This document shows positions 26,467 through 35,944 of a DNA stretch of 63,231 nucleotides, piece by piece (positions within the stretch are counted from its first letter, which is position 1; every line of letters starts with the position of its first letter). The position numbers and the translations under genes are program-made. The stretch is from Actinomadura parmotrematis (GTDB lineage: Bacteria; Actinomycetota; Actinomycetes; Streptosporangiales; Streptosporangiaceae). Location of the stretch: the NCBI RefSeq assembly GCF_019458805.1, contig NZ_JAIBOA010000036.1:1-63231 (forward strand), read 5' to 3'. Below the pieces are notes generated by a model. That model had not been told where the DNA came from. It made no database searches and saw nothing but the letters and a program-made list of their open reading frames with translations.

Positions 26467-27957
26467 ATGTCCGATCAGGGGGAGCGCGGTGCGCGCTGGA
26501 CCGAGATGAACGAGCAGGACGGGCCCACCGGCTCCCGGCCGCAGCAGCCGCACGACGTGTGGGGCAAGATCGAGGAGCCCGCGCAGCGGATCGAGCCCAA
26601 GACCGTGCCCGAACCGGGGTACGAGCCGCTGCGGCCCGCGCCCGACGAGGAGGAGCCGGCCGGCCCGCTGTTCGCGGCCGAGCCGGAGGTGCCCGCGCGG
26701 CGGCCCCGGCCGCCGGCCCGCGAGCTGCCCGCCGCCGACGACGACGAGCCCGCGAGCGGGGCGGGCGGCGAGGCGTGCCGCACGTACGAGATCGACGACG
26801 AGCACGAGGCGCCCACCCGCGACGAGCGCGTCTACGACGCCGACGACGACGGCGGCCCCGGAACGGGCCCGCTGTTCGCGGCCGAGCCGGAGGTGCCGGC
26901 GCGCCGCCCGGCCGTCCGCGACGAGCCCGCGCCGGCGGCGTCCCCGGCGTCCCCGGCGTCCCCGGCGCCCGCCGAGCCCGCCGCCGAGGACGGCGTCCGC
27001 GTGGCGCCGGCCGCCGAGCAGCCCGCCTGGGAGGGCTCGCTGTTCGACGGCGAGGACGGCGGGTCCGCCGCGGCCGACAGCCGCTACGTCGCGCCGACCG
27101 GCGACCACGGCCCCGGCAAGTCCGGCAAGCCGTCCAGCGGCAACTGGCAGATGCCCGACTGGATGGCCGACGAGAACGCCGCCGACGCCAAGCTCGGCGT
27201 CCAGGGCTCGCTGGACGACGCCGGGTCGGGCCGCTCCCGCCTGATGCTGTTCGGCGGCGTCGGCCTGCTCGCCGTCGCGGTGCTCGCGGCCGGCGGCGTC
27301 TACTTCGTGACGAAGTCCGGCGACTCCGCCGCCTCCTCCGACGAGCGCCGCTCGGCGACCGCGCGGACGCCCGCGCAGCCGAAGGCGTCGCTGCCGCCGG
27401 ACAAGCCGCTGCGCCGCTTCGCGGGCACGCCCGACCGCGTCCTCGGCTTCGTCAAGGACCCGATGTCGGGCCTGTCCTACCCGCGCTTCGCGGCGCCGTG
27501 GCAGACGCCGAACAAGAAGAACAAGCTCGCGGTGTCCGGCTGGTCCGGCCAGCAGATCAAGGTGACCGAGCGCAGGGCGGGCCAGATCTGGTACGGCCAG
27601 TTCCTCACCGGGCTGCTGTCCCCGTCGCTGCAGGACTCCTACCAGGGCCCGGAGAGCGCGCGGAAGGTCGCGGCGCTCGTCGCGGCGGACCTGGAGGCGC
27701 AGTACTACGGCTTCCAGCACAGGACGGTCCCGCTGGCCTCGCAGGAGCTCACCGTGGGCGCCCGCAAGGGCTGGCTGGTCGCGTCCTACCTCACCTACAA
27801 GCGGCCGCCGTTCAAGGCGACCGGGGAGGTCGTGGCCACCGCCGTCATCGACACCGGCAAGGACGTCCCGGCCGTCGCGTTCGCGTCGATGCCGAACACC
27901 GAGCGCAAGGCGTGGCCGGACGTCAACGAGTTCTTCGGCAAGCTGCGCGCGAGCTGA
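26467..27957 (+). CDS. Single-span membrane protein with long acidic cytoplasmic region
   Basis: About 496 residues from ATG 26467 (GTG at 26458 and ATG at 26506 are alternatives; no ribosome site decides). The first 250 residues are Pro/Ala/Asp/Glu-rich and contain GPLFAAEPEVPARRP twice, reflecting a 32-bp exact direct repeat (26662-26693 and 26866-26897), and a short SPASPASPA run. One membrane span at about 258-282 is followed by an extracellular domain of about 200 residues (RFAGTPDRVLGFVKD, GWLVASYLTYKRPP). Function unknown; proteins of this layout are frequent in actinomycetes. Confidence 0.75.
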   Translation: MSDQGERGARWTEMNEQDGPTGSRPQQPHDVWGKIEEPAQRIEPKTVPEPGYEPLRPAPDEEEPAGPLFAAEPEVPARRPRPPARELPAADDDEPASGAGGEACRTYEIDDEHEAPTRDERVYDADDDGGPGTGPLFAAEPEVPARRPAVRDEPAPAASPASPASPAPAEPAAEDGVRVAPAAEQPAWEGSLFDGEDGGSAAADSRYVAPTGDHGPGKSGKPSSGNWQMPDWMADENAADAKLGVQGSLDDAGSGRSRLMLFGGVGLLAVAVLAAGGVYFVTKSGDSAASSDERRSATARTPAQPKASLPPDKPLRRFAGTPDRVLGFVKDPMSGLSYPRFAAPWQTPNKKNKLAVSGWSGQQIKVTERRAGQIWYGQFLTGLLSPSLQDSYQGPESARKVAALVAADLEAQYYGFQHRTVPLASQELTVGARKGWLVASYLTYKRPPFKATGEVVATAVIDTGKDVPAVAFASMPNTERKAWPDVNEFFGKLRAS

Positions 27958-28005
27958 CCGAACCGGGTTCTAGTAGGCTGCGGCCCACCCCTGGGGAGGT
28001 GGGTC

Positions 28006-30072
28006 ATGGCGATCGGGTTGACCGAGGAGCACCGGGAGCTCGCCGCGGCGGCGCGCGGGCTGGCCGAGCGGCACGGCGGCGCGCCCGCGCTGCGGGCCGA
28101 GCTGGCGGGGCTGCACCTGCCCGCCGAGCACGGCGGGCAGGGCTACGGCCTGCTGGAGCAGGCCGTCGTCCTGGAGGAGCTCGGCCGGGCCCTCACGCCT
28201 GGCCCCTACGCGCCGACGGTCCTCGCCGCCGCCGCCATCGCGGCGGGCGGCGGCGCGGACCTGCGCGCGGACGTCCTGCCCGGCCTCGCGGACGGCTCCC
28301 GCGCCGCCGCCGTCGGGCTCGGCGGCGCCCCCGTCCTCGGGGCGCCCGGCGCCGACGTGTTCCTGCTGCCGGACGGCGGCGGCTGGGCCGTCCACGACGC
28401 CGCGGCCGTCGAGGTCGCCGAGCTGGAGTCGCTCGACGAGGACCGCCCCGTCGGCGCCGTCACCGCGCGGGGCGCGGGCCGCCCGGTGGACGCCGACGTG
28501 CGGGCGCTCGCCGCCGTCCTGCTCGGCGCCGAGGCGTGCGGCGTCGCGGGCCGGGCGCTGGACGACGCCGTCGCCTACGCCAAGGCCCGCGAGCAGTTCG
28601 GGCGGCCGATCGGGCAGTTCCAGGGCGTCAAGCACCGCTGCGCCCGGATGCTGATCGCCGTCGAGCGGGCCCGCGCCGCCGTCTGGGACGCCGCGCGGTC
28701 CCTCGACCCGTACGCGGTGGGCGTCGCCGCCGCGCTCGCCGCCGACGCGGCCGTCCAGTGCGCCGAGGGCAACATCCAGGTGCACGGCGGCATCGGCTAC
28801 ACCTACGAGCACAGCGCCCACCGGATCTACCGGCGCGCCCTCACCCTGCGCGCCCTCATCGGCCGGGCGTCCGCCGCCCGCGCGGACGTCGCGGCGCTGG
28901 CGCTCGCGGGCACCCGCCGCGAGATGGAGGTCGAGCTGCCCGCGGACGCCGAGGGGCTGCGCGCGGACGTCCGCGCCCGCGTCGCCGAGCTCGCCGCGAT
29001 GGAGCTCGCCGACCAGCGCGCCGCCATGGCCGCCGAGGGCTGGGTGACGCCGCACCTGCCGCGGCCGTGGGGGCGGGACGCCGGGCCGGTCGAGCAGATC
29101 GTGATCCAGCAGGAGCTGGCGGCCGCCGCCGTCCGCCCCGTCCCGCTGATGATCGCCGCCTGGGTGGTGCCGTCGCTCGTCCAGTACGGGTCGGACGCGC
29201 AGCGCGAGCGGTTCCTGCCGCCCACGCTGCGCGGCGAGATCATCTGGTGCCAGCTGTTCTCCGAGCCCGGCGCGGGCTCCGACCTCGCCGGGCTCGCCAC
29301 CCGCGCCGAGCGCGCCGAGGGCGGCTGGACGATCACCGGGCAGAAGATCTGGACGTCGCTCGCCCGCGACGCGCAGTGGGGCATCTGCCTCGCCCGCACG
29401 GACCGGGACCGGCCGAAGCACGACGGCATCACCTACTTCCTGGTGGACATGGCCTCGCCCGGCGTCGAGATCAGGCCGCTGCGCGAGTGCACCGGCGACG
29501 CGGTGTTCAACGAGGTGTTCCTCGACGGCGTCTTCGTCCCCGACGACCTCGTCGTCGGGCCCGTGAACGAGGGCTGGCGGGTCGCCCGCAACACCCTCGC
29601 CAACGAGCGCGTCGGCCTCACCGGCTCGTTCCAGCTCGGCGGCACCCTGCCGAAGCTCGTCCGCCTCGCCGGGGAGCTCGGGCTCGCGGACGACCCGGTC
29701 GTCCGCGACGAGATCGGCGCGCTGGCCTGCGACGAGCACGCCTTCAACCTCCTCGGCCTCCGCGCCACCCTCAAGCAACTCGCGCGTTCTTCCCGACCAA
29801 CCGACCCCGACCGACCTCCCGGGACGGATCCCGGCGCGACCGCCAACGTCCGCAAGCTCGTCGCCATGGAGCACGGCCAGCGCGTCACCGAGTACGGGTT
29901 CACCCTCCTCGGCGCGGAGGGCGCCCTCACCGGCGGCTGGCGGTCGGACCTGCGGCGCCGCTGGACGCGCCACCTGCTCGCGTCGCGGGCCATGTCGATC
30001 GGCGGCGGCACCACCGAGGTCAACCTCAACGTGATCGGCGAGCGGCTGCTCGGCCTGCCCCGGGACGCGTGA
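28006..30072 (+). CDS. Double-domain acyl-CoA dehydrogenase (FadE34-like)
   Basis: 688 residues, twice the length of a usual ACAD and close to M. tuberculosis FadE34. N-terminal ACAD-like half to about 310 (YAKAREQFGRPIGQFQGVKH, NIQVHGGIGYTYEH); the second half from about 330 has the FAD-binding LFSEPGAGSDLAGL and WTITGQKIWTS. It introduces an alpha-beta double bond into acyl-CoA with FAD; FadE34-type enzymes act on the steroid side chain. In the C-terminal half an insert (29779-29840, ARSSRPTDPDRPPGTDPGA) has a codon style unlike its surroundings. GGAGGTGGGTC before the ATG is a strong ribosome site. Confidence 0.88.
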   Translation: MAIGLTEEHRELAAAARGLAERHGGAPALRAELAGLHLPAEHGGQGYGLLEQAVVLEELGRALTPGPYAPTVLAAAAIAAGGGADLRADVLPGLADGSRAAAVGLGGAPVLGAPGADVFLLPDGGGWAVHDAAAVEVAELESLDEDRPVGAVTARGAGRPVDADVRALAAVLLGAEACGVAGRALDDAVAYAKAREQFGRPIGQFQGVKHRCARMLIAVERARAAVWDAARSLDPYAVGVAAALAADAAVQCAEGNIQVHGGIGYTYEHSAHRIYRRALTLRALIGRASAARADVAALALAGTRREMEVELPADAEGLRADVRARVAELAAMELADQRAAMAAEGWVTPHLPRPWGRDAGPVEQIVIQQELAAAAVRPVPLMIAAWVVPSLVQYGSDAQRERFLPPTLRGEIIWCQLFSEPGAGSDLAGLATRAERAEGGWTITGQKIWTSLARDAQWGICLARTDRDRPKHDGITYFLVDMASPGVEIRPLRECTGDAVFNEVFLDGVFVPDDLVVGPVNEGWRVARNTLANERVGLTGSFQLGGTLPKLVRLAGELGLADDPVVRDEIGALACDEHAFNLLGLRATLKQLARSSRPTDPDRPPGTDPGATANVRKLVAMEHGQRVTEYGFTLLGAEGALTGGWRSDLRRRWTRHLLASRAMSIGGGTTEVNLNVIGERLLGLPRDA

Positions 30073-30145
30073 CCGCCCGCGGGGGCTCCCCAGCACCACC
30101 CGGCACAGGGCAGACTGGGACGACCCGTCCCCCTGGAGAGCGTCC

Positions 30146-31603
30146 ATGTCAGTGATCGACCGGCGGAGCGGCCGCCCGGACGCCGTCGTGCCGCGCCCGG
30201 CGCCCGGCGCCGGCCCCGCGCACCTGGCGGCGCTGGACGGCGTCCGGGCGGTCGCGATCGCCATGGTGATCGCGCTGCACGTCTCGGAGAGCACCGCGAT
30301 GGCGTCCGAGGACGGCCTGGTCTGGCGCACCGTCAACCAGGGCCGCGTCGGCGTGCCGATCTTCTTCGTGCTGTCGGGGCTGCTGCTCTACCGGCCCTGG
30401 GCCGCCCAGACGCTGCGCGGCGGCCCGGCGCCGTCCGTACGGGTCTACCTGTGGCGGCGGGGGCTGCGGATCCTGCCCGCCTACTGGCTGATGCTCGCGG
30501 TCGTGTTCGCGCTGTTCTCGCGGAGCCACCTGACCTCGCCGCGCGCCTGGCTGGAGTGGCTGACGCTGACGCAGCACTACGACCCGCGGCCCTGGTGGAA
30601 GGGCGTCGGCCCGCCCGGCCTGTCGCCGATCTGGAGCCTGGCGGTCGAGGCCGCGTTCTACCTCTGCCTGCCGGTGCTCGCCGCCGGCCTCCGCCGCTTC
30701 GCGCAGCGCGGCGGCGTCACCGACGTGGACGTCCGGGCGCGGCGGCTGCTGTGGGGCATCGGCGCGCTGACGCTGTTCAGCGCGGCGGTGACGACGGTCG
30801 TCCGCGTCTTCGGCGACTACGGGACGCTGTTCTACTGGGAGCACCTGCTGCCGCGCTCCCTCATGTACTTCGCCGCCGGCATGGCCCTCGCCGTCGCCGT
30901 CCGGTGGGCGTCGCTGCGGCCCGGGACGCCGGTCGCGCGCCGCGTCGAGACCTGCGGCGCGGTGCCGGGCGTCTGGTGGACCGCCGCGCTCTGCCTCATG
31001 GTGCTCGCCGCCACGCAGATCTCCACGCCGTCCGCCGGCCTCGCGCAGAACGCCGGCCAGTACCTGGTGAGCGCCGCCCTCTACCTGCTGATCGGCGCCG
31101 CCGTGGTCCTGCCCGCCGCGTTCGCGCCCGGCGACCGGATCACCATGGCGGCGCTCGGCAACCCGGTGGTGCGGCGGATCGGCCTCGTCTCCTACGGCGT
31201 GTTCCTCTGGCACATGGCCGTCATCGAGGGCTGGAATCGCTACACCGGCCGGCCGATCTTCCACCACGACTTCTGGACGGTGTTCCCCGCCGTCACCGCG
31301 CTCTCCCTCCTGATCGCGACGGTCAGTTACCTGGCTCTGGAACGCCCCGCCCAGCACCTCCGCGACCGCGTCCGCCCCCGCTCCCGCCCCGCCGACCACC
31401 CCCGGCAGCCCCTCCCACCCGAGCCCCGCTCCGGGCCCGCCCTGCGCTCCGGGATCGCTCCCCGCCCCGAAGGGCCCTACGAACCCGAGGGCGCGCCCCA
31501 TCCCGAGGGCGCCCACGGCCGCCCTCACGAGGCCCCGCGCCGTGCACCGGAGGACGTCCAGGTCGCCTCCCGCCCCCCGTCCCGCCCCCGCCGCCGTCGC
31601 TGA
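30146..31603 (+). CDS. Membrane acyltransferase-3 family protein
   Basis: 485 residues with about ten membrane spans. The acyltransferase-3 fold is shown by LDGVRAVAIAMVIALHV, FFVLSGLLLYRPW and PIWSLAVEAAFYLCLPVL, with the family histidine in ALHV and Arg/Glu around the fourth span. It moves acyl groups onto sugars or lipids at the membrane, so an envelope modification is plausible given the neighbouring arabinosyltransferase locus. The last 90 residues are Pro/Arg-rich and cytoplasmic. Its TGA opens palindrome copy 2. Confidence 0.88.
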   Translation: MSVIDRRSGRPDAVVPRPAPGAGPAHLAALDGVRAVAIAMVIALHVSESTAMASEDGLVWRTVNQGRVGVPIFFVLSGLLLYRPWAAQTLRGGPAPSVRVYLWRRGLRILPAYWLMLAVVFALFSRSHLTSPRAWLEWLTLTQHYDPRPWWKGVGPPGLSPIWSLAVEAAFYLCLPVLAAGLRRFAQRGGVTDVDVRARRLLWGIGALTLFSAAVTTVVRVFGDYGTLFYWEHLLPRSLMYFAAGMALAVAVRWASLRPGTPVARRVETCGAVPGVWWTAALCLMVLAATQISTPSAGLAQNAGQYLVSAALYLLIGAAVVLPAAFAPGDRITMAALGNPVVRRIGLVSYGVFLWHMAVIEGWNRYTGRPIFHHDFWTVFPAVTALSLLIATVSYLALERPAQHLRDRVRPRSRPADHPRQPLPPEPRSGPALRSGIAPRPEGPYEPEGAPHPEGAHGRPHEAPRRAPEDVQVASRPPSRPRRRR

Positions 31604-31702
31604 CCCCCTGGTCACTCAACGTTGACTTGCGGCGTGTTGCCCTCTGGGAGCGCTCCCAGAGGGCAACACGCCGCATCTCAACGAGCGGTGACCGGGGGGT
31701 CA
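31601..31702. repeat. 102-bp stop-to-stop palindrome, copy 2
   Basis: Identical length to copy 1 and the same layout: TGA of the acyltransferase gene to TCA (stop) of the AftD-like gene. 44 of 51 position pairs are Watson-Crick and two more are G-T. It is about 80 percent identical to copy 1 (my hand alignment gives 82 of 102). Where the copies differ in the stem, several changes are paired, e.g. positions 40/63 are A-T in copy 1 and C-G here, and 23/80 are C-G versus T-A. The apex GGGAGCGCTCCC and the bubble at 17-19/84-86 are kept in both. Confidence 0.9.
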
Positions 31703-34700
31703 GCGGGGTGGGCGGGTGGGGCGGCGGGACGGGGACGGGCGGCCGTTGCCGTTGGGGGGCGGGTCGGCGGGGGCCGGGCGCCAGACGAGGTGGATGTCGG
31801 GCTGGGTGAGGTCGGGGCGGGCGGCGGCGTCGGGAGTGGCCGGGCCGGGGGACGGGGCCGGAGAGGCGGACGCCGAGGGCTCGGAGAGCATGCGCAGGAC
31901 CAGGCCGAGGGCGACCAGGACCAGGACGAGCGGGACGGTCTCGGTGAGCGGCTCGGACGCCCCCGCCGCACCGCGCAGCGTCAGCCACGAGCCGAACGCC
32001 TGGACGCCCCCCGCGACGGCGGTGAGGACGAGCGCCGTCCAGCCGCCGAGGCGCCGGTGCAGGCCGAGCGCGAGGCCCGCCGGGACGAGCGCCAGCCCGG
32101 CGAACCCGCCGATCCAGAAGCCCGCGGCCGCCGCCAGCGGCCACCGCAGCAAGCCCCAGCGCGCAAACGGCGTCGCGGGCGGCAGCGGCGACGCGGACGG
32201 CGCCGCGCGGCGGCCCGGGAGGGTGATGCCGGCGACGAGCAGCACCAGCACCAGCCCCGCGACCAGCACCAGCCGGTACGGCCGGTCCGGGGCGTAGACG
32301 AGCTCGACGGGCCCGGTCGTTCCCGCCGGCAGCAGCCACGCCTGCCGCCAGCCGTCGAGCCGGACGGCGCGGAGCGCCTGCCCGCCCGCCGTGGCCTCCC
32401 ACCCCTTGTTGAAGTTCTCGTTCAGCACCAGGTAGGACGCCCTGGCGACGTCGCCGATCTGGAGGGTGCGGCGCTGCGGCGTCCAGCGGGAGACGTCCGG
32501 GGCGTCGCCGTCGACCTCGGCGGCGGCCTCGGCGGCGGCGGGCGCGAGGACGGCGGTCGCGATCCGGTAGGCGTCGGTGGCGGGCACGACGAGGTGCCGC
32601 CGCCCCTGCGCGACCGGCACCTGCCCGCACGCGGCGTACCGGACGGGGCGGCCCTGCACGAGGTCGGCGACGGTGCCGCCGACGAGCCGCGTCCGGATCT
32701 CGGCGCCGTCGAGGCGGAACGCCGGCCCGGTGCCGCAGCGGGTGTTCAGGGCCAGCGGCGCCGGCTCGCCGAGCGCCTTCACGCCGGGGACGGTGACGTC
32801 GGTGACCTGGACGCCCGGCGCGTCGGGGAACGCGATGCGCAGGTTCCGGGTGTGCAGGGGCGTGAAGGTGAAGGTGCCGTCGGCGGCGGTGAGGCCGGAG
32901 CGGGTGCCGTCGTCGCCGGTGACCTCGACGCGGTGCCGGCCGCCGCCCGGGAACGCGATCTTGATCTTCCCGACGGTGAGCGCCCGCGCGGCGAGCTCGG
33001 CGGTGAGGGCCGGCCGGGTGTCGTCGGGGGCGGCGATCCAGGTCGTCGCGGGGTCGCCGTCGAAGGCCGAGCGGGCGAGCAGCGCGGGGTGGTCGACGAA
33101 CGCCGAGGACGCCTTGACCTTGGGGTAGCCGAAGGAGGTGGCGGACGCGATCCGGTCCAGGTCGGTGATGATCGCCGACCCGGTGAGGGTGCGCCGGGAC
33201 GGGGACGCGGCGGTGAACGTGCGGTCGAAGGCGGCGCCGTCGTCGCCGCGCCGCTGGAGCTGCGGGTTGCACGTCCACTTCTGCGGGCCGCGCATGCAGG
33301 GCTGCGCCCAGTCGTCCAGGCCGGTGAAGACGGTGGTGGAGCCCCCGGCGGGCGGGACGAGCGTGCGGGACGGCAGCAGGCCGGGGACGGTGACCTGGGT
33401 GAGCGCCACCCGCGAGCCGATCTTGTCGACGCCGGCGGTGCGGGTCACCGTGATCTTCAGGTGGTCGCTGGTGCCGGCCGGCCCGGCGAGCGCCTGCGCG
33501 GTGCTGCCGGCGGCGACGGGCCGCACGACCGAGCCGTTGGAGCCCTCCAGCCGCACCTCGCTGACGGCGGGCCCGAGGAAGTCGGCGGTGCTGAACGTCA
33601 GCTGGATCCGGTCGAGGCGGAGCGGCCGGTCGAACCTGATGTCGATCCACTCGCCGACGGCGCCGTTCCAGCCGGAGGTGACCCACTGGGTGTCGGGGTC
33701 GCCGTCGAGCGCCGAGTAGGGCTGGCGGCTCTTGGAGTCGGTGTTGGACGGCGCCGCCACGTCGGCCGCCGACGACGACGCCGTCACCGACGCGACGCCG
33801 CTGTACTTCGCGACCGTCCGGTACGGCGCCCAGGCGGGGTCGGTGACGTCCTTGACCTTGGAGGTGCCGGTGTAGGGCTGGCCGGCGGTCATCGTCGGGG
33901 ACGCGCCGTTGCGCAGGTCGGAGTAGTTGACCTCGCGGCGCCGCAGCGTGTCCGTGCTGACCGTGTCGGCGGCGGGGATCTTCGCGCCGGCCGGGTCGTC
34001 GCCGAACACCACGGGCCGGTCGCCGTCGAGCAGCCCCTCGTCGGCGAGGGTGAGCAGCGCTTCGGGGCCGCCGAGGACGCGCAGCGGGCGGGCCGCCGCG
34101 ACCGTCGTGGCGGGCGCCGCCGCCCCCGCCACCTCGTAGATCTCCACGGCGTTGTACGCCTGGTCGAAGGAGCCGGCGGCGTCGGCCTCGCCGACGCTGC
34201 CGACGGCGCCGCCGAAGTCGGCGACCTTGGTCATGCCGGGGGAGGCGGCGAGCGCCTCGTGGACGCGGGCGGGCCAGGCGCCGCCGAGCTCGACGCGGTC
34301 CAGGTCGTTGCGGACGACGACGAACCGGACGCCCATCCGCGCCAGCACCAGGGTGAGGCCCTTGGAGCCGCGGCCGGTGGCGAACCGCTGGTCGATCGCC
34401 TCCATCAGCCGGGACGCGCCCGCCGAGCCGTAGGGGACGCCCATCCGGTTCGCCCAGCTCACCGACAGCATCGCCTGGAGGGGGTCGTCCATGGCCCGGC
34501 CCCAGGTGAAGTCGCCGGTCCGCACGCCCGGGACGGCGAGCGAGGTGTTGAGCCCGCCGCGGCTGTTCAGCCAGCCGGTGGCCTGCCGCCAGTAGGCGGG
34601 CACCGCGTCCGGCATGTTCGCCTTGGACGCCGGGCCGGGGTCGAGCATGGGGACGCTCGCGAGGACGACGGCGGTGCCCGCGGCGAGGCCCGCGACGGTC

Positions 34701-35944
34701 CGCCAGGACCGCCGCCACCAGGCGACCGGGACGATGGTGCGGGGCGGCAGCGCGACGGGCAGCCGGGCGAGGCCGAGGACGAGCGGCAGCCTGATCAGCG
34801 CGTCGAACTTGTGGACGTTGCGGAAGGGGGCGAGCGTGCCGTCCAGCAGGCCGCGGAGGCGCCCGTCGAAGGGCGCGGCGAGCGCGCCGGGGTGCCCGGA
34901 CACGATGATCGCGGCGCCGAGGACGAGGCTGAGGACGAGGAACGCGCGCTCGGGCATGCCGCTGCGGGCGAGGCCGTAGAGGCCGAACCCGGCGACGAGC
35001 GCGGTCGCCGCGATCAGCCACGGCGTCGTCGCGAGGGCGTTCCCGGCGGGCCACCAGGGGTTGGTGTCGACCGGCAGGTAGGCGGTCCAGGCGGACGTGC
35101 CGCGCAGCGCGTTCAGCAGCGAGGTGGTGCTGGTGGTCGTCGCCGCCGACTCGGTGTAGTCCAGGAAGGGGAAGATGTACTTGCCCATGAGGTAGGTCGG
35201 GACGACCCACCAGAACGTCGCGGCGGCGAGCAGCGGCAGCCACCACGCCAGCAGCCGCCGCTTGCGCTTGCCGCCCGCCCGCGTCAGCAGGTAGAGCAGC
35301 GGGACGGCGAGCACGGCGGCCTCGGCGGTCGCGTTGATGCCGCCGCAGCAGACGACGGCGAGCGCCGACAGCCCGGCGGCGCGGCGCGGCGCCAGGTCGC
35401 CGCGCGCGCCCCTGACCAGCGGCAGCAGCATCCACGGCAGCAGCGCGGCGGGCAGGAACTCCGAGGAGTTCACGCCGAGCAGGAGCTGCGCCTTGGGGGC
35501 GAGGGCGTAGGCGAACCCGGCGAGCAGGCGCCCGTTCGGCGTCCCGACGTCCAGGGCGGCGGCGAGCCGGACGAGGCCGCTGAACGCCGCGACCATGACG
35601 AGGGCGAGCCAGAGCCGCTGCGTCACCCACGGCGGCAGGTGCGCGGCGTGCCCGGCCAGGTAGAACGGCCCCATCGGGAACAGGTAGCCGTACGCCTGGT
35701 TCTGGACCTGCCCGAAGGAGGACCCGGCGTCCCACATGTGCAGGGCGCGGCCGAGGAAGGCGCCGGGGTTCAGCGCCATGTCGAGCTTGGTGTCGGCGAT
35801 GATCCGGCCGGGCGCGATCGCGAAGGACAGCGTGACCAGCGCGAGCGCGGCGGCCCGGCGCCGCAGCCGGTCGCGCAGCGCGGCGTCCACGCCCGCCGGT
35901 TCGGCGGGGCGCGGCGGGACGGGAAGGGTGCGGGGGCTGCTCAC
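31700..35944 (-). CDS. AftD-like alpha-(1->3)-arabinofuranosyltransferase (DUF3367)
   Basis: 1414 residues, the size of mycobacterial AftD (about 1400). N-terminal GT-C membrane part with about ten spans and the first-loop acid motif IIADTKLDMALNP; a large extracytoplasmic region follows with two discoidin/F5-8C-like modules (about 715-790, YSALDGDPDTQWVTSGW; and about 930-1000, ARSAFDGDPATTWIAAP); C-terminal spans lie at about 1210-1330. AftD adds arabinofuranose from decaprenyl-phospho-arabinose to arabinan outside the membrane. The GTG start overlaps the TGA of the GT4 gene (GTGA), so translation is coupled. Whether this organism makes arabinan is unknown. Confidence 0.85.
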   Translation of the reverse strand: MSSPRTLPVPPRPAEPAGVDAALRDRLRRRAAALALVTLSFAIAPGRIIADTKLDMALNPGAFLGRALHMWDAGSSFGQVQNQAYGYLFPMGPFYLAGHAAHLPPWVTQRLWLALVMVAAFSGLVRLAAALDVGTPNGRLLAGFAYALAPKAQLLLGVNSSEFLPAALLPWMLLPLVRGARGDLAPRRAAGLSALAVVCCGGINATAEAAVLAVPLLYLLTRAGGKRKRRLLAWWLPLLAAATFWWVVPTYLMGKYIFPFLDYTESAATTTSTTSLLNALRGTSAWTAYLPVDTNPWWPAGNALATTPWLIAATALVAGFGLYGLARSGMPERAFLVLSLVLGAAIIVSGHPGALAAPFDGRLRGLLDGTLAPFRNVHKFDALIRLPLVLGLARLPVALPPRTIVPVAWWRRSWRTVAGLAAGTAVVLASVPMLDPGPASKANMPDAVPAYWRQATGWLNSRGGLNTSLAVPGVRTGDFTWGRAMDDPLQAMLSVSWANRMGVPYGSAGASRLMEAIDQRFATGRGSKGLTLVLARMGVRFVVVRNDLDRVELGGAWPARVHEALAASPGMTKVADFGGAVGSVGEADAAGSFDQAYNAVEIYEVAGAAAPATTVAAARPLRVLGGPEALLTLADEGLLDGDRPVVFGDDPAGAKIPAADTVSTDTLRRREVNYSDLRNGASPTMTAGQPYTGTSKVKDVTDPAWAPYRTVAKYSGVASVTASSSAADVAAPSNTDSKSRQPYSALDGDPDTQWVTSGWNGAVGEWIDIRFDRPLRLDRIQLTFSTADFLGPAVSEVRLEGSNGSVVRPVAAGSTAQALAGPAGTSDHLKITVTRTAGVDKIGSRVALTQVTVPGLLPSRTLVPPAGGSTTVFTGLDDWAQPCMRGPQKWTCNPQLQRRGDDGAAFDRTFTAASPSRRTLTGSAIITDLDRIASATSFGYPKVKASSAFVDHPALLARSAFDGDPATTWIAAPDDTRPALTAELAARALTVGKIKIAFPGGGRHRVEVTGDDGTRSGLTAADGTFTFTPLHTRNLRIAFPDAPGVQVTDVTVPGVKALGEPAPLALNTRCGTGPAFRLDGAEIRTRLVGGTVADLVQGRPVRYAACGQVPVAQGRRHLVVPATDAYRIATAVLAPAAAEAAAEVDGDAPDVSRWTPQRRTLQIGDVARASYLVLNENFNKGWEATAGGQALRAVRLDGWRQAWLLPAGTTGPVELVYAPDRPYRLVLVAGLVLVLLVAGITLPGRRAAPSASPLPPATPFARWGLLRWPLAAAAGFWIGGFAGLALVPAGLALGLHRRLGGWTALVLTAVAGGVQAFGSWLTLRGAAGASEPLTETVPLVLVLVALGLVLRMLSEPSASASPAPSPGPATPDAAARPDLTQPDIHLVWRPAPADPPPNGNGRPSPSRRPTRPPR

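Noticed and set aside
26559..30155. Long plus-strand frame spanning the acidic membrane protein and the acyl-CoA dehydrogenase
   Set aside because: It is another frame of two real genes and consists of low-complexity Arg-rich sequence.
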